Shown: positions 6,314 through 12,892 of the stretch, piece after piece
How the letters are laid out: the number at the start of each line of letters is the position of its first letter
How positions within the stretch are numbered: position 1 is the first letter of the stretch
Assembly: GCA_964619285.1 (NCBI GenBank)
Contig: CAZUCT010000100.1
Span: 1-22,543, forward strand
Length of the DNA: 22,543 nucleotides
Direction of reading: 5' to 3'
DNA from: CALKCV01 sp964619285
GTDB lineage: Bacteria; Cyanobacteriota; Cyanobacteriia; Cyanobacteriales; Microcoleaceae
Made by a program: the position numbers and the translations under genes
The notes under the pieces: model-generated
The model's database searches: none
What the model saw: the letters and a program-made list of their open reading frames with translations, nothing else
Told to the model about the DNA's origin: nothing

Positions 6314-8137
6314 ATGTTAACGAAAAACCACTTAAAAACAATCTTGCCCCCCAAACGCTTCTATTTAATAACTCCTTTATTCCTCCTAGCATTGCTACCC
6401 GCCATCATTTTAGGAATGTTAGTCTTGCGTTATAGCGTTAACTTACCCTTTTGGGACCAATGGATGTTAATGCCGGATTTATTCTTCAAAATTCATAACG
6501 AAGGAGCTATTTCTTTTAGCGATTTAATCGAGCAACATAACGAAAGTAGAAAAGTCTTCCCCAAATTGATTTTTCTCAATTTGGCATATTTAACCCATTG
6601 GGATGTCAGATATGAAATGTTGGCGATTTTTCTCCTCGCTTGTTTCATTTCTCTAAGCATCTACGTTTTAAACCGACGCACTGTTAGGGGCAGTAAAATC
6701 AAAGGTTTAATTATTGCTTTTCTTGCCAACTTACTGATTTTTTCAACTATCCAATACGATAACTGGTTTTGGGGCATTCAATTGGTAGTTTTTATGCCGA
6801 TCGCCTCCTTAACATTTACCATTTTAATTGCCTATTCCGGCCTCAGTACCCCCGCCAAACATCTAAACGCTTTAATCCTTTCCATAGTCGCCACTTTTTC
6901 CTACGCCAACGGCCTATTATCCTGGATACTTTTTCCTTTTATTTTGGTCTTAACCGAGATGAAGTCTCGGTCCGATTTTTGGAAAAAAAAGCTGCTATTT
7001 ATTCCCTGGATAATCTGTTTTATTGCAACCCTAATTGTTTACTTTAACGATTTCCAAAAACCCGAAAGCAGCCCCGGTTTTTCCAATGCAATTAACAACC
7101 CCATTAAAACCGTTCAATTTTTCCTAGCTTTTCTCGGTTCCCCCCTGGGTTCTGGAATTAAAGAAAGCGAAATTACTATTTCAACGATAATCGGCGGCCT
7201 AGAAATAGTCGTTTTTTTAGGTATTATTTTCTATTTATTAAGACATCGAAAAAACTACGAACTTTTCCATCGCAGTATTGGTTGGTTGGCTATAGCCTCC
7301 TATACCATCGTTAGCGCTGCTGTTACTGCGGCAGGCAGAGTCGGTTTGGGATTGGAAACGTCCCAGCATTCAAGATATACCACTTTTTCCATCTATCTGT
7401 TGGTGGCTTTAATTCATTTAAGCGTTATTGTTGCCGACTATTTTACCTCCAAAACAGGAGAAGAAGAAGTAAAAGTCATTAAGAAATCCTTGGCAAACAT
7501 TAGCTTATTTGTAGCCACAGTTGCCCTCTTATTTTTCCAGTGGCAAAGCTTTAATTATGGAGTAGCAAAAACACAGGAATGGTACGGTTATCGTTTATCG
7601 GGTAAAACCTGTTTAGCTTTTATTAACGTCGTGGAGAAAAAACAATGCATCGCTAGCAACCTCGTCAACAATTATCCTTATGTTCTAGCAGTGGCAAATC
7701 AGCTTAATGGCATTGGTTTATTGAAACCCGGTTTAGTGATTTCTCCTAATCTCAGAGAAATTGCCGCCAGTACAAAAGACGAAACAAAATATGGCGCTTT
7801 TGACAGTCTCCAAAAACTAGATAACGGTTTGTATCTTGCCAACGGTTGGGCAATTTTACCCCACAGAAAAGAACCAGCAGATGGGGTAATTTTAACTTAC
7901 GAAAACTTCAAAGGAAAACCGATTATTTTTGACTTATTATTATCTCCAAAAGCTCCCAGAAAAACAGTGGCTCAAATGCTAAATAATCCGGCTTATCTCG
8001 ACTCTGGTTGGTATGGAGTATTTTCTAACAGTTTGCTACCGGGAGGAAAGCAAGTAAAAATCTCCGCTTGGGCCTACGATGCGAAGAACGGTAAAGCCTA
8101 TAAACTGCATAACGATTTGTTAATAGGAAATAGGTAA
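6314..8137 (+). CDS. Polytopic membrane protein, putative GT-C-type glycosyltransferase (copy 2)
   Basis: The 607-residue protein is a full-length paralogue of the 586-residue protein at 2459. It has the same first helix and outer-loop motif (NLPFWDQW, D48), the same HNESRK.FPKLIF segment, SRYTTFSIYL, a CX11C pair (TCLAFIN to KQCIA), and the same C-terminal domain with GWAILP.RKEPADGVILTYEN, NPAYLDSGW and AW.YDAKNGKAYKL. About ten membrane helices precede that domain. It probably transfers a lipid-linked sugar outside the cytoplasm, perhaps made by the GT2 encoded between the paralogues; acceptor and sugar are unknown. The ATG at 6314 has no clear Shine-Dalgarno sequence. The final codons and stop match two degenerate heptamers (TAGGAAA TAGGTAA). 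Confidence 0.75.
   Translation: MLTKNHLKTILPPKRFYLITPLFLLALLPAIILGMLVLRYSVNLPFWDQWMLMPDLFFKIHNEGAISFSDLIEQHNESRKVFPKLIFLNLAYLTHWDVRYEMLAIFLLACFISLSIYVLNRRTVRGSKIKGLIIAFLANLLIFSTIQYDNWFWGIQLVVFMPIASLTFTILIAYSGLSTPAKHLNALILSIVATFSYANGLLSWILFPFILVLTEMKSRSDFWKKKLLFIPWIICFIATLIVYFNDFQKPESSPGFSNAINNPIKTVQFFLAFLGSPLGSGIKESEITISTIIGGLEIVVFLGIIFYLLRHRKNYELFHRSIGWLAIASYTIVSAAVTAAGRVGLGLETSQHSRYTTFSIYLLVALIHLSVIVADYFTSKTGEEEVKVIKKSLANISLFVATVALLFFQWQSFNYGVAKTQEWYGYRLSGKTCLAFINVVEKKQCIASNLVNNYPYVLAVANQLNGIGLLKPGLVISPNLREIAASTKDETKYGAFDSLQKLDNGLYLANGWAILPHRKEPADGVILTYENFKGKPIIFDLLLSPKAPRKTVAQMLNNPAYLDSGWYGVFSNSLLPGGKQVKISAWAYDAKNGKAYKLHNDLLIGNR
8124..8137 (+). repeat. Two degenerate heptamers ending in the stop codon
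   Basis: TAGGAAA and TAGGTAA at 8124-8137 encode the last residues (G-N-R) and the TAA of the membrane protein gene. The unit TAGGTAA recurs at the anmK stop (14047-14053). Confidence 0.6.
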
Positions 8138-8145
8138 AGACAAGC

Positions 8146-8166
8146 GGACAGGCAAGATGCCTGTCC
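8146..8166. terminator. Hairpin between convergent genes
   Basis: GGACAGGC (8146-8153) and GCCTGTCC (8159-8166) form a perfect 8-bp stem with loop AAGAT. It lies between convergent genes ending at 8137 and 8176, so it could slow transcription from both sides. No long T-run follows, so it may instead be a copy of a dispersed cyanobacterial palindrome. Confidence 0.5.
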
Positions 8167-8175
8167 TACGGTGGA

Positions 8176-9156
8176 TTAAAAAATAGTTACCTCTTTAGAT
8201 TGGGTCAAATCATTTTCTATTGCTGTCAAACCCAAACTCGCACCGCCTTCGATAACTGCAAGAATATCGTCTTGAATTTCGAGGATTAAATCGGCGCCAG
8301 CAGGTCGCAAATTATAATCGTCGTTGGGGCGAATTATTAACTCAATAGAATCGCCATCGTTGGGGTCGAAATTTTGAATCAAAGCTTGACCTTCTCCCGC
8401 ATAATAAGTTTGGACGATTACTCGCAAAAAAGCGCGATTAACAAAGGATTGACCGAAAACAAAAGTATCGGCACCGGCGCTACCAATTAAAGTATCAAAC
8501 TCGCCGCTGCCGTCGCTTTCATAAAAGCGATCGCCCGTCTCGTTTAAACCAAGTTCGACCCCCAAAATTTCCACCCTGCCAACACCAAAAGCATCGATTA
8601 AATCGTCGCCTTTACTGCCCACAAAAGTCGCGCTTCTTTCGGTTTCAAATTGTCCGAATAATTCGTAATGTTCCCGACCGGTTTTAAAAATTCCCGCTGC
8701 CACCGCTGACGCAACGCCGGGGTTTTTAGCTAAATATTCCGGTTCAAAAAAGTTAGTGGCAAAACGATTTTCCCTAACTCCAAAACGGATGAAATGTTCC
8801 AAACCATTTCTAAAAGTTCCCCCTGCCACCAACTCCGCCACCTGGGAATTATTGGATAAATAAAAATCCTCGTTGTAATCTGGCGATATATTAGTACGAC
8901 CTTCTTCGTAACCTGCCTCGATAAAATGTTCCAAACCAGAAACAAAAATCCCGTTCTCAACAGCCTCGGCAACTCCGGGATTATTTGCCAGATAAGTATC
9001 TTCGTCGTAATATCTCGATACCTGGGTTCGGCCTTCCTGGATGCCGAAACGTTGAAAGTGTTCCAAACCCGAAGAAAAGATGCCGTTGGCGATCGCCTCT
9101 CTAACTGCTGGATACCTTTTTAGATAATAATCTTCATCGAAAATCTCAAAATTCAT
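8176..9156 (-). CDS. Calcium-binding-like repeat protein (four YL..NPGV repeats plus RTX-like tail)
   Basis: The N-terminal half of this 326-residue protein has four repeats of about 40 residues (roughly 6-43, 49-90, 94-134 and 138-175). Their pattern is YL..NPGV..AV..GIF.SGLEHF..FG..EGR. The C-terminal half is hemolysin-type calcium-binding-like: VGSKGDDLIDAFG near 180, FDTLIGSAGADTFVFGQ near 220, then an FDPNDGDSIEL segment. This architecture is common in secreted or surface cyanobacterial proteins exported by type I secretion, so an extracellular site is likely; no N-terminal signal peptide is visible, as expected for that route. The start is well supported: AGAGGAG (9164-9170) lies about 7 nt upstream of the ATG. 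Its partner or ligand is unknown. Confidence 0.85.
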   Translation of the reverse strand: MNFEIFDEDYYLKRYPAVREAIANGIFSSGLEHFQRFGIQEGRTQVSRYYDEDTYLANNPGVAEAVENGIFVSGLEHFIEAGYEEGRTNISPDYNEDFYLSNNSQVAELVAGGTFRNGLEHFIRFGVRENRFATNFFEPEYLAKNPGVASAVAAGIFKTGREHYELFGQFETERSATFVGSKGDDLIDAFGVGRVEILGVELGLNETGDRFYESDGSGEFDTLIGSAGADTFVFGQSFVNRAFLRVIVQTYYAGEGQALIQNFDPNDGDSIELIIRPNDDYNLRPAGADLILEIQDDILAVIEGGASLGLTAIENDLTQSKEVTIF

Positions 9157-9163
9157 TCTCGTA

Positions 9164-9170
9164 CTCCTCT
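9164..9170 (-). promoter_or_regulatory. Ribosome binding site AGAGGAG for the repeat protein
   Basis: On the minus strand AGAGGAG precedes the ATG (9156) by 7 nt. It is the clearest Shine-Dalgarno sequence in this part of the window and decides the start. Confidence 0.75.
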
Positions 9171-9183
9171 TAACTGCCAGTCA

Positions 9184-9236
9184 AGAAACCCGGTTTTTTG
9201 AACCGGGTTTCTGAGGTATCAAAAAACCGGGTTTCT
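9184..9236. repeat. Inverted repeat AGAAACCCGGTT/AACCGGGTTTCT plus a third arm
   Basis: AGAAACCCGGTT (9184-9195) and AACCGGGTTTCT (9201-9212) form a perfect 12-bp hairpin with loop TTTTG. The arm AACCGGGTTTCT occurs again at 9225-9236. It lies in the leader of the minus-strand repeat-protein gene, and looks like a dispersed palindromic element rather than a site specific to that gene. Confidence 0.7.
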
Positions 9237-9281
9237 AACAATACTAATGGCCGACTCTTTTCTTTGCCCTGTAGTTTCTGA

Positions 9282-9337
9282 TGGCCAGAAGTTTCTGCAA
9301 AAAAGTCCAGCAGAAGGGCCTGGCCACTGGCTTTTTT
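9282..9337 (+). terminator. Nested inverted repeat followed by T6
   Basis: TGGCCAG (9282-9288) pairs with CTGGCCA (9320-9326), and inside it TTCTGC (9293-9298) pairs with GCAGAA (9310-9315). CTGGC and six Ts follow (9332-9337). It could terminate a short plus-strand transcript, but no gene lies upstream on this strand within 1 kb. Alternatively it is a dispersed repeat. Confidence 0.35.
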
Positions 9338-9347
9338 CGGCAAAAAG

Positions 9348-9376
9348 TTGTAAATTAGTAAAGGAAATGTTACAAA
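9348..9376 (+). promoter_or_regulatory. Candidate promoter for the structured RNA region
   Basis: TTGTAA (9348-9353) and TACAAA (9371-9376) are separated by exactly 17 nt, each matching the -35/-10 consensus at four of six positions. The predicted start is near 9383, just before the first hairpin of the structured region. Confidence 0.35.
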
Positions 9377-9382
9377 GTCAAC

Positions 9383-9657
9383 TTCTGCGGTCTAAATAAA
9401 GACGCGCAGCTTGGACGACCCAACGTCTAACTAAGAGTGGGCTAGACCAATGAGCCAAAAGCGATAACACTTCCGGGTATTTCCCGATCTCGGATTATCT
9501 GTTGGGCTTTTTGGGTAAAGGCATCGCGTAATTGCGAGACACAACGCTTTTGGTGGTCTTAGGGACTTACAACTTTCTCGAAAAGGATTATCTCCATGAT
9601 TCGAGTACCAACTAATAAACTGTGCGTTGTTTAACACGGCGGTTAAAACCGCCGTTT
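9383..9657 (+). ncRNA. Candidate structured non-coding RNA
   Basis: A 583-nt stretch without a convincing protein gene folds strongly. The central stem is AGACCA (9444-9449) with TGGTCT (9554-9559), then a 5-nt bulge ATGAG, then CCAAAAGCG (9455-9463) with CGCTTTTGG (9545-9553): 15 Watson-Crick pairs. Inside are GATAA/TTATC enclosing CGGG/CCCG, and TCGC/GCGA. A 5' hairpin (AGACG and TTGG with CCAACGTCT, 9400-9428) comes before. At the 3' end ACGGCGGT/ACCGCCGT (9636-9655) followed by TTT could terminate it. A weak promoter precedes it. A long bulged rod resembles 6S RNA in outline, but I could not match any known RNA, so no name is given. It could also be the leader of the gene at 9740. Confidence 0.45.
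9636..9657 (+). terminator. Possible terminator hairpin of the structured RNA
   Basis: ACGGCGGT (9636-9643) pairs with ACCGCCGT (9648-9655) around a 4-nt A/T loop. Only three Ts follow, so termination would be weak. Confidence 0.4.
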
Positions 9658-9659
9658 GC

Positions 9660-9694
9660 CTTTCTGAGACCCTTTAAAAAGAGGTCTCAGAAAG
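9660..9694. repeat. Perfect 12-bp inverted repeat upstream of the DUF6825-like gene
   Basis: CTTTCTGAGACC (9660-9671) and GGTCTCAGAAAG (9683-9694) pair perfectly around an 11-nt loop. No T-run follows on either strand, so a palindromic element or 5'-leader structure is more likely than a terminator. Confidence 0.65.
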
Positions 9695-9739
9695 GCTCTC
9701 GATTACTTTTCTTGAAACAAAAACTTAACTTTTATAGCC

Positions 9740-10069
9740 ATGAGTAAAAAACCAGTCCACGCATTTTTCGTAGGCCGAGCCTTGGCAGAAGGAATCTACG
9801 AACAAGTAGAGAAGCTATTTACCAACGCTTTGAGCGAGGTCAGTAAATTCGATGCAGAGCAAAGAGAAAGGCTGCGTCAATTCTCAGAACAAGTATTAGA
9901 ACGGGCCGAGCGAGAGGCCCAAAGCGAATTAGAAGCCAGCGAAGAGAACGGCAACGCCCCTGGGACGAAGGTCCAGCCCAAAGATTTGCAAGCAACCATC
10001 GACGAACTCAGGGCAGAAGTGGCCCAAACAAGGGCAGAACTTCAGACCTATCGAAGTAACTCCGTTTAA
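9740..10069 (+). CDS. DUF6825-like small protein (cyanobacterial/plastid lineage)
   Basis: The 109-residue protein begins MSKKPVHAFFVGRALAEGIYEQVEKLFTNALSE, then FDAEQRERLRQFSEQVLERA. The C-terminus (about 75-105) is a heptad-patterned helix likely to form a coiled coil. I recognise this as the cyanobacterial and plant DUF6825 group, which is sometimes annotated thylakoid-related; that is recall, not proof. No signal peptide or membrane helix is visible. The stop is 1 nt before a long heptamer array. The ABC1 kinase gene follows in the same direction 185 nt later, and the array between them makes simple co-transcription uncertain. No strong Shine-Dalgarno sequence precedes the ATG. Confidence 0.75.
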   Translation: MSKKPVHAFFVGRALAEGIYEQVEKLFTNALSEVSKFDAEQRERLRQFSEQVLERAEREAQSELEASEENGNAPGTKVQPKDLQATIDELRAEVAQTRAELQTYRSNSV

Positions 10070-10070
10070 A

Positions 10071-10224
10071 GCTAATGGCTAATGGCCAATGGCTAATGGC
10101 TAATGGCTAATTGCTAATGGCTAATTGCTAATGGCTAATGGCTAATTGCTAATGGCTAATTGCTAATGGCTAATGGCTAATTGCTAATTGCCCATTCCCC
10201 ATTCCCCATTCCCTATTGCCCATT
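10071..10224 (+). repeat. STRR heptamer array, 17x GCTAAT(G/T) then 5x (G/C)CCCATT-type
   Basis: Seventeen units of GCTAATG or GCTAATT (one GCCAATG) run from 10071 to 10189 without a phase break. Five units of GCCCATT, CCCCATT or CCCTATT follow to 10224 in the same 7-nt register. The array begins 2 nt after the stop codon of the upstream gene and ends 30 nt before the ABC1 kinase start. GCTAATT also occurs at 12064-12077 and, inverted, at 16188-16222. Confidence 0.95.
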
Positions 10225-10254
10225 CCCCAAAATAGATAATCACTAACTAAAAAA

Positions 10255-12021
10255 GTGTCAGTTCTCGTTGAAAAGCCCTTTGAACCCCAGGAAAACGGAA
10301 AGTCCCCAGTAGGAGGCCCATTGCTACAAACAGCAGGCAGAAGCTATAACGATAAAGCCTATCGCTGGAACCGCGACAATTACTCCCGTCAGCGTCGTTA
10401 CATCGACATTTGGGCCTTCGTCTTAACCTGGCTGACGTGGCTGTGGATAGACAGCAAAGAGTGGAGCTACGGCAAGGGAGGCATTACAGAAGAAAAGAAG
10501 AATATTCGACGGCGCAGGCAAGCTGCGTGGGTGAGAGAAACCTTGCTCGAATTAGGGCCTACCTTTATTAAACTAGGGCAATTATTCTCGACGAGGGCAG
10601 ATCTGTTTCCCACAGAATACGTCGAAGAACTTTCCAAACTTCAAGATAAAGTCCCAGCCTTTAGCTACGAACAGGTAGAGGCGATCGTCGAACAAGACTT
10701 AGGTAAAAAAGTCGATGCACTCTACCGAAACTTCGACCCCATACCCCTAGCAGCAGCAAGCTTGGGTCAAGTCCATAAAGCCCAACTAAAAACGGGAGAA
10801 GAAGTAGTAGTAAAAGTCCAAAGGCCGGGACTAAAAAAGCTGTTTGAGATAGATCTAGCCATCCTCAAAGGCATCGCCCGCTACTTCCAAAACCATCCCA
10901 AATGGGGCAGAGGAAGAGATTGGCTGGGCATCTACGAGGAATGCTGCCGCATTCTTTGGCTAGAGATCGATTACCTCAACGAAGGCCGCAATGCCGATAC
11001 CTTTCGGCGTGATTTTCGAGGCTACGACTGGGTAATGGTGCCGCGAATTTATTGGCGATATACGGCACCGCGAGTTTTGACTCTTGAGTACGTTCCTGGC
11101 ATCAAAATCAGTAACTACGAAGCCTTAGAAGCTTCGGGACTGGACCGAAAAGTTTTAGCCAAACTCGGGGCTAAGGCCTATCTGCACCAACTTCTGGGTA
11201 ACGGCTTTTTCCACGCCGATCCCCACCCGGGCAATATCGCCGTAAGTTCCCAGGGGGCCCTGATATTTTACGACTTCGGCATGATGGGGCAGATTACTAC
11301 TAACCTCAGAGAGAAACTGATGCAGACTCTCTACGGTATTGCCTCCAAGGATGCAGATCGAGTGGTTGCTTCTTTGATAGACTTAGGTGCTTTGGTGCCG
11401 ACGGGAGATATGGGACCGGTGCGGCGATCGATTCAATATATGCTCGACAATTTTATGGATAAGCCTTTTGAGGAACAGTCGGTGGCTGCTATTAGCGACG
11501 ACTTGTACGAAGTTGCTTACGACCAACCTTTTCGGTTTCCGGCTACTTTCACTTTTGTGATGCGGGCTTTCTCGACTTTGGAAGGGGTAGGCAAAGGTTT
11601 AGATCCGGAGTTTAACTTTATGGAGGTGGCACAGCCGTTTGCCATGCAGCTAATGTCTAATGGAAATCCCCAAGAAACAGGTACTCTTTTTAACGAACTA
11701 GGTCGCCAAGCGGCTAAGGTAAGTTCTACCGCTTTAGGTCTGCCTCGCAGAATTGAGGATCTAATTGATAAATTAGAACAGGGCGATATCCGAGTTCGAG
11801 TCAGGGCTACGGAGTCAGACCGTCTCGTTCGCCGTCTGAGCAGCACTCAGATGGGAACTAGCTATGCTTTATTAACTGCAGGCTTTACCGTGTCGGCTAC
11901 GATCTTATTTGTTTTTGATAAGGTGGCGGTGGCGATAATGGTTCTGTTATTGGCAGTGGTGATGGGATTTGCTTTCGTCCGACTGCTCGGGCGTATAGAT
12001 CGCTTGGATAAAATGATGTAG
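10255..12021 (+). CDS. ABC1/AarF/UbiB family atypical kinase
   Basis: The 588-residue protein has the ABC1 hallmarks: the KxGQ motif (FIKLGQ, 104-109) that replaces the normal kinase N-lobe element, the Ala-rich loop AAASLGQVHKA from about 166, VVVKVQRPG with the ATP-lysine near 187, catalytic HADPHPGN (320-327) and the metal-binding YDFG (339-342). The C-terminus (about 530-575) carries one or two hydrophobic helices, typical of membrane-attached members. In cyanobacteria and plastids these act in prenylquinone metabolism and stress adaptation; the substrate here is unknown. The start is GTG at 10255, since the first in-frame ATG is deep inside the domain. No Shine-Dalgarno sequence is visible, because the upstream region is a repeat array. 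A new heptamer array begins immediately after the TAG. Confidence 0.93.
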   Translation: MSVLVEKPFEPQENGKSPVGGPLLQTAGRSYNDKAYRWNRDNYSRQRRYIDIWAFVLTWLTWLWIDSKEWSYGKGGITEEKKNIRRRRQAAWVRETLLELGPTFIKLGQLFSTRADLFPTEYVEELSKLQDKVPAFSYEQVEAIVEQDLGKKVDALYRNFDPIPLAAASLGQVHKAQLKTGEEVVVKVQRPGLKKLFEIDLAILKGIARYFQNHPKWGRGRDWLGIYEECCRILWLEIDYLNEGRNADTFRRDFRGYDWVMVPRIYWRYTAPRVLTLEYVPGIKISNYEALEASGLDRKVLAKLGAKAYLHQLLGNGFFHADPHPGNIAVSSQGALIFYDFGMMGQITTNLREKLMQTLYGIASKDADRVVASLIDLGALVPTGDMGPVRRSIQYMLDNFMDKPFEEQSVAAISDDLYEVAYDQPFRFPATFTFVMRAFSTLEGVGKGLDPEFNFMEVAQPFAMQLMSNGNPQETGTLFNELGRQAAKVSSTALGLPRRIEDLIDKLEQGDIRVRVRATESDRLVRRLSSTQMGTSYALLTAGFTVSATILFVFDKVAVAIMVLLLAVVMGFAFVRLLGRIDRLDKMM

Positions 12022-12118
12022 CAGGCAAGAGGCAAGAGGCAAGAGGCAAAAGGGAATTGGGTATGGCTAATTGCTAATTGATGGGTTCCCAATTCCCCAT
12101 TCCCAATTCCCCATTCCC
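12022..12118 (+). repeat. Mixed STRR heptamers after the ABC1 kinase gene
   Basis: CAGGCAA and three GAGGCAA units (12022-12049) start at the base after the TAG. TGGCTAA and TTGCTAA follow (12064-12077), then AATTCCC/CATTCCC twice (12091-12118). Three heptamer families are thus joined in one intergenic region of 130 bp. Confidence 0.9.
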
Positions 12119-12151
12119 TAAATAAATTTTAATTTTTTGACGACTAACTTT

Positions 12152-12892
12152 ATGAAACGTTATTTTGCTGGAACCACCGATAAGGGATGCGTTCGCTCTG
12201 TTAATCAAGATTCTTATCTTATGGACCCCGATGGGCGTTTTTTTATAGTTGCAGATGGCATGGGGGGACACGCGGGCGGTCAAGAAGCAAGTAAGATTGC
12301 TATTGACGCGATGAAAACTTACCTCAATACCCACTGGCAAGATTCCATCTCCTCCCCCCAACTGCTCGAAAAAGCTTTTCTCAAAGCTAACGATGCAATT
12401 ATGGCAGACCAGCTGGACCATCAAGAGCGATCTGATATGGGCACGACTGCGGTGGTGGTGCTGTTTCGAGATGAAGAGGAAAAGGTTTGGTGCGCGAATA
12501 TGGGCGATTCTCGTATCTATAGACTGCGAGGCAAGAATTTAAAACAAATTACAGAAGACCAAACCTGGGTGGCTCAAGCGGTGAAACAAAATGCTTTGGC
12601 TCCCGAACAAGCTCGCATCCACCCCTGGCGTCACGTCCTGTCCCAGTGTTTGGGTCGGGAGGATATGGGTAAGGTGGAGCTTGTATGCGTAGAGGTGCGA
12701 ACGGGCGATCGCTTGTTGCTTTGCAGCGATGGTTTGACGGAGGATCTACCAGACGAAGAAATAGCTCCTTTAGTGGCAGATGCCGACTCCGACTGGGAAA
12801 CTGTGGTGCGGGATTTGGTGGAAGCTGCTAAGGAAAAAGGCGGACGGGATAATATTACAGTGGTGGTAGTGGCTCTGGAGCAAGAACAATGA
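12152..12892 (+). CDS. PP2C-family (PPM) Ser/Thr protein phosphatase
   Basis: The 246-residue protein is a complete, minimal bacterial PP2C domain of the Stp/PstP type. Motifs in order are RSVNQDSY (15-22), VADGMGGHAGG (metal-binding D35), SDMGTTAVV, ANMGDSRIYRLR, LSQCLGR, GDRLLLCSDGLTE and GGRDNITVVVV (last metal-binding Asp). It dephosphorylates Ser/Thr phosphoproteins with Mn/Mg and is cytoplasmic, having no membrane segment. I preferred the ATG at 12152 to the TTG at 12137, because family members begin close to the first strand. Its stop overlaps the anmK start (ATGA), so the two are translationally coupled. The kinase it opposes is not in the window apart from the atypical ABC1 kinase upstream, which is no evidence of a pairing. 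Confidence 0.95.
   Translation: MKRYFAGTTDKGCVRSVNQDSYLMDPDGRFFIVADGMGGHAGGQEASKIAIDAMKTYLNTHWQDSISSPQLLEKAFLKANDAIMADQLDHQERSDMGTTAVVVLFRDEEEKVWCANMGDSRIYRLRGKNLKQITEDQTWVAQAVKQNALAPEQARIHPWRHVLSQCLGREDMGKVELVCVEVRTGDRLLLCSDGLTEDLPDEEIAPLVADADSDWETVVRDLVEAAKEKGGRDNITVVVVALEQEQ

Noticed and set aside
9431..9637. Minus-strand frame of 68 codons in the non-coding region
   Set aside because: The translation has no recognisable pattern and it lies on the structured RNA candidate; the base pairing explains the sequence better.
9383..9657. Naming the structured RNA as 6S RNA
   Set aside because: The long bulged stem fits only in outline; I cannot confirm conserved 6S sequence features or family size without a covariance search.
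10071..10224. Possible CRISPR array
   Set aside because: The units are 7 nt and directly tandem, with no unique spacers of 30-40 nt and no cas genes nearby.
11517..11846. Minus-strand frame of 109 codons within the ABC1 kinase gene
   Set aside because: It is antisense to well-conserved kinase coding sequence and has an arginine- and serine-rich translation typical of shadow frames.
12137..12151. TTG start for the PP2C phosphatase
   Set aside because: An ATG 15 nt later fits the normal N-terminus of the family.
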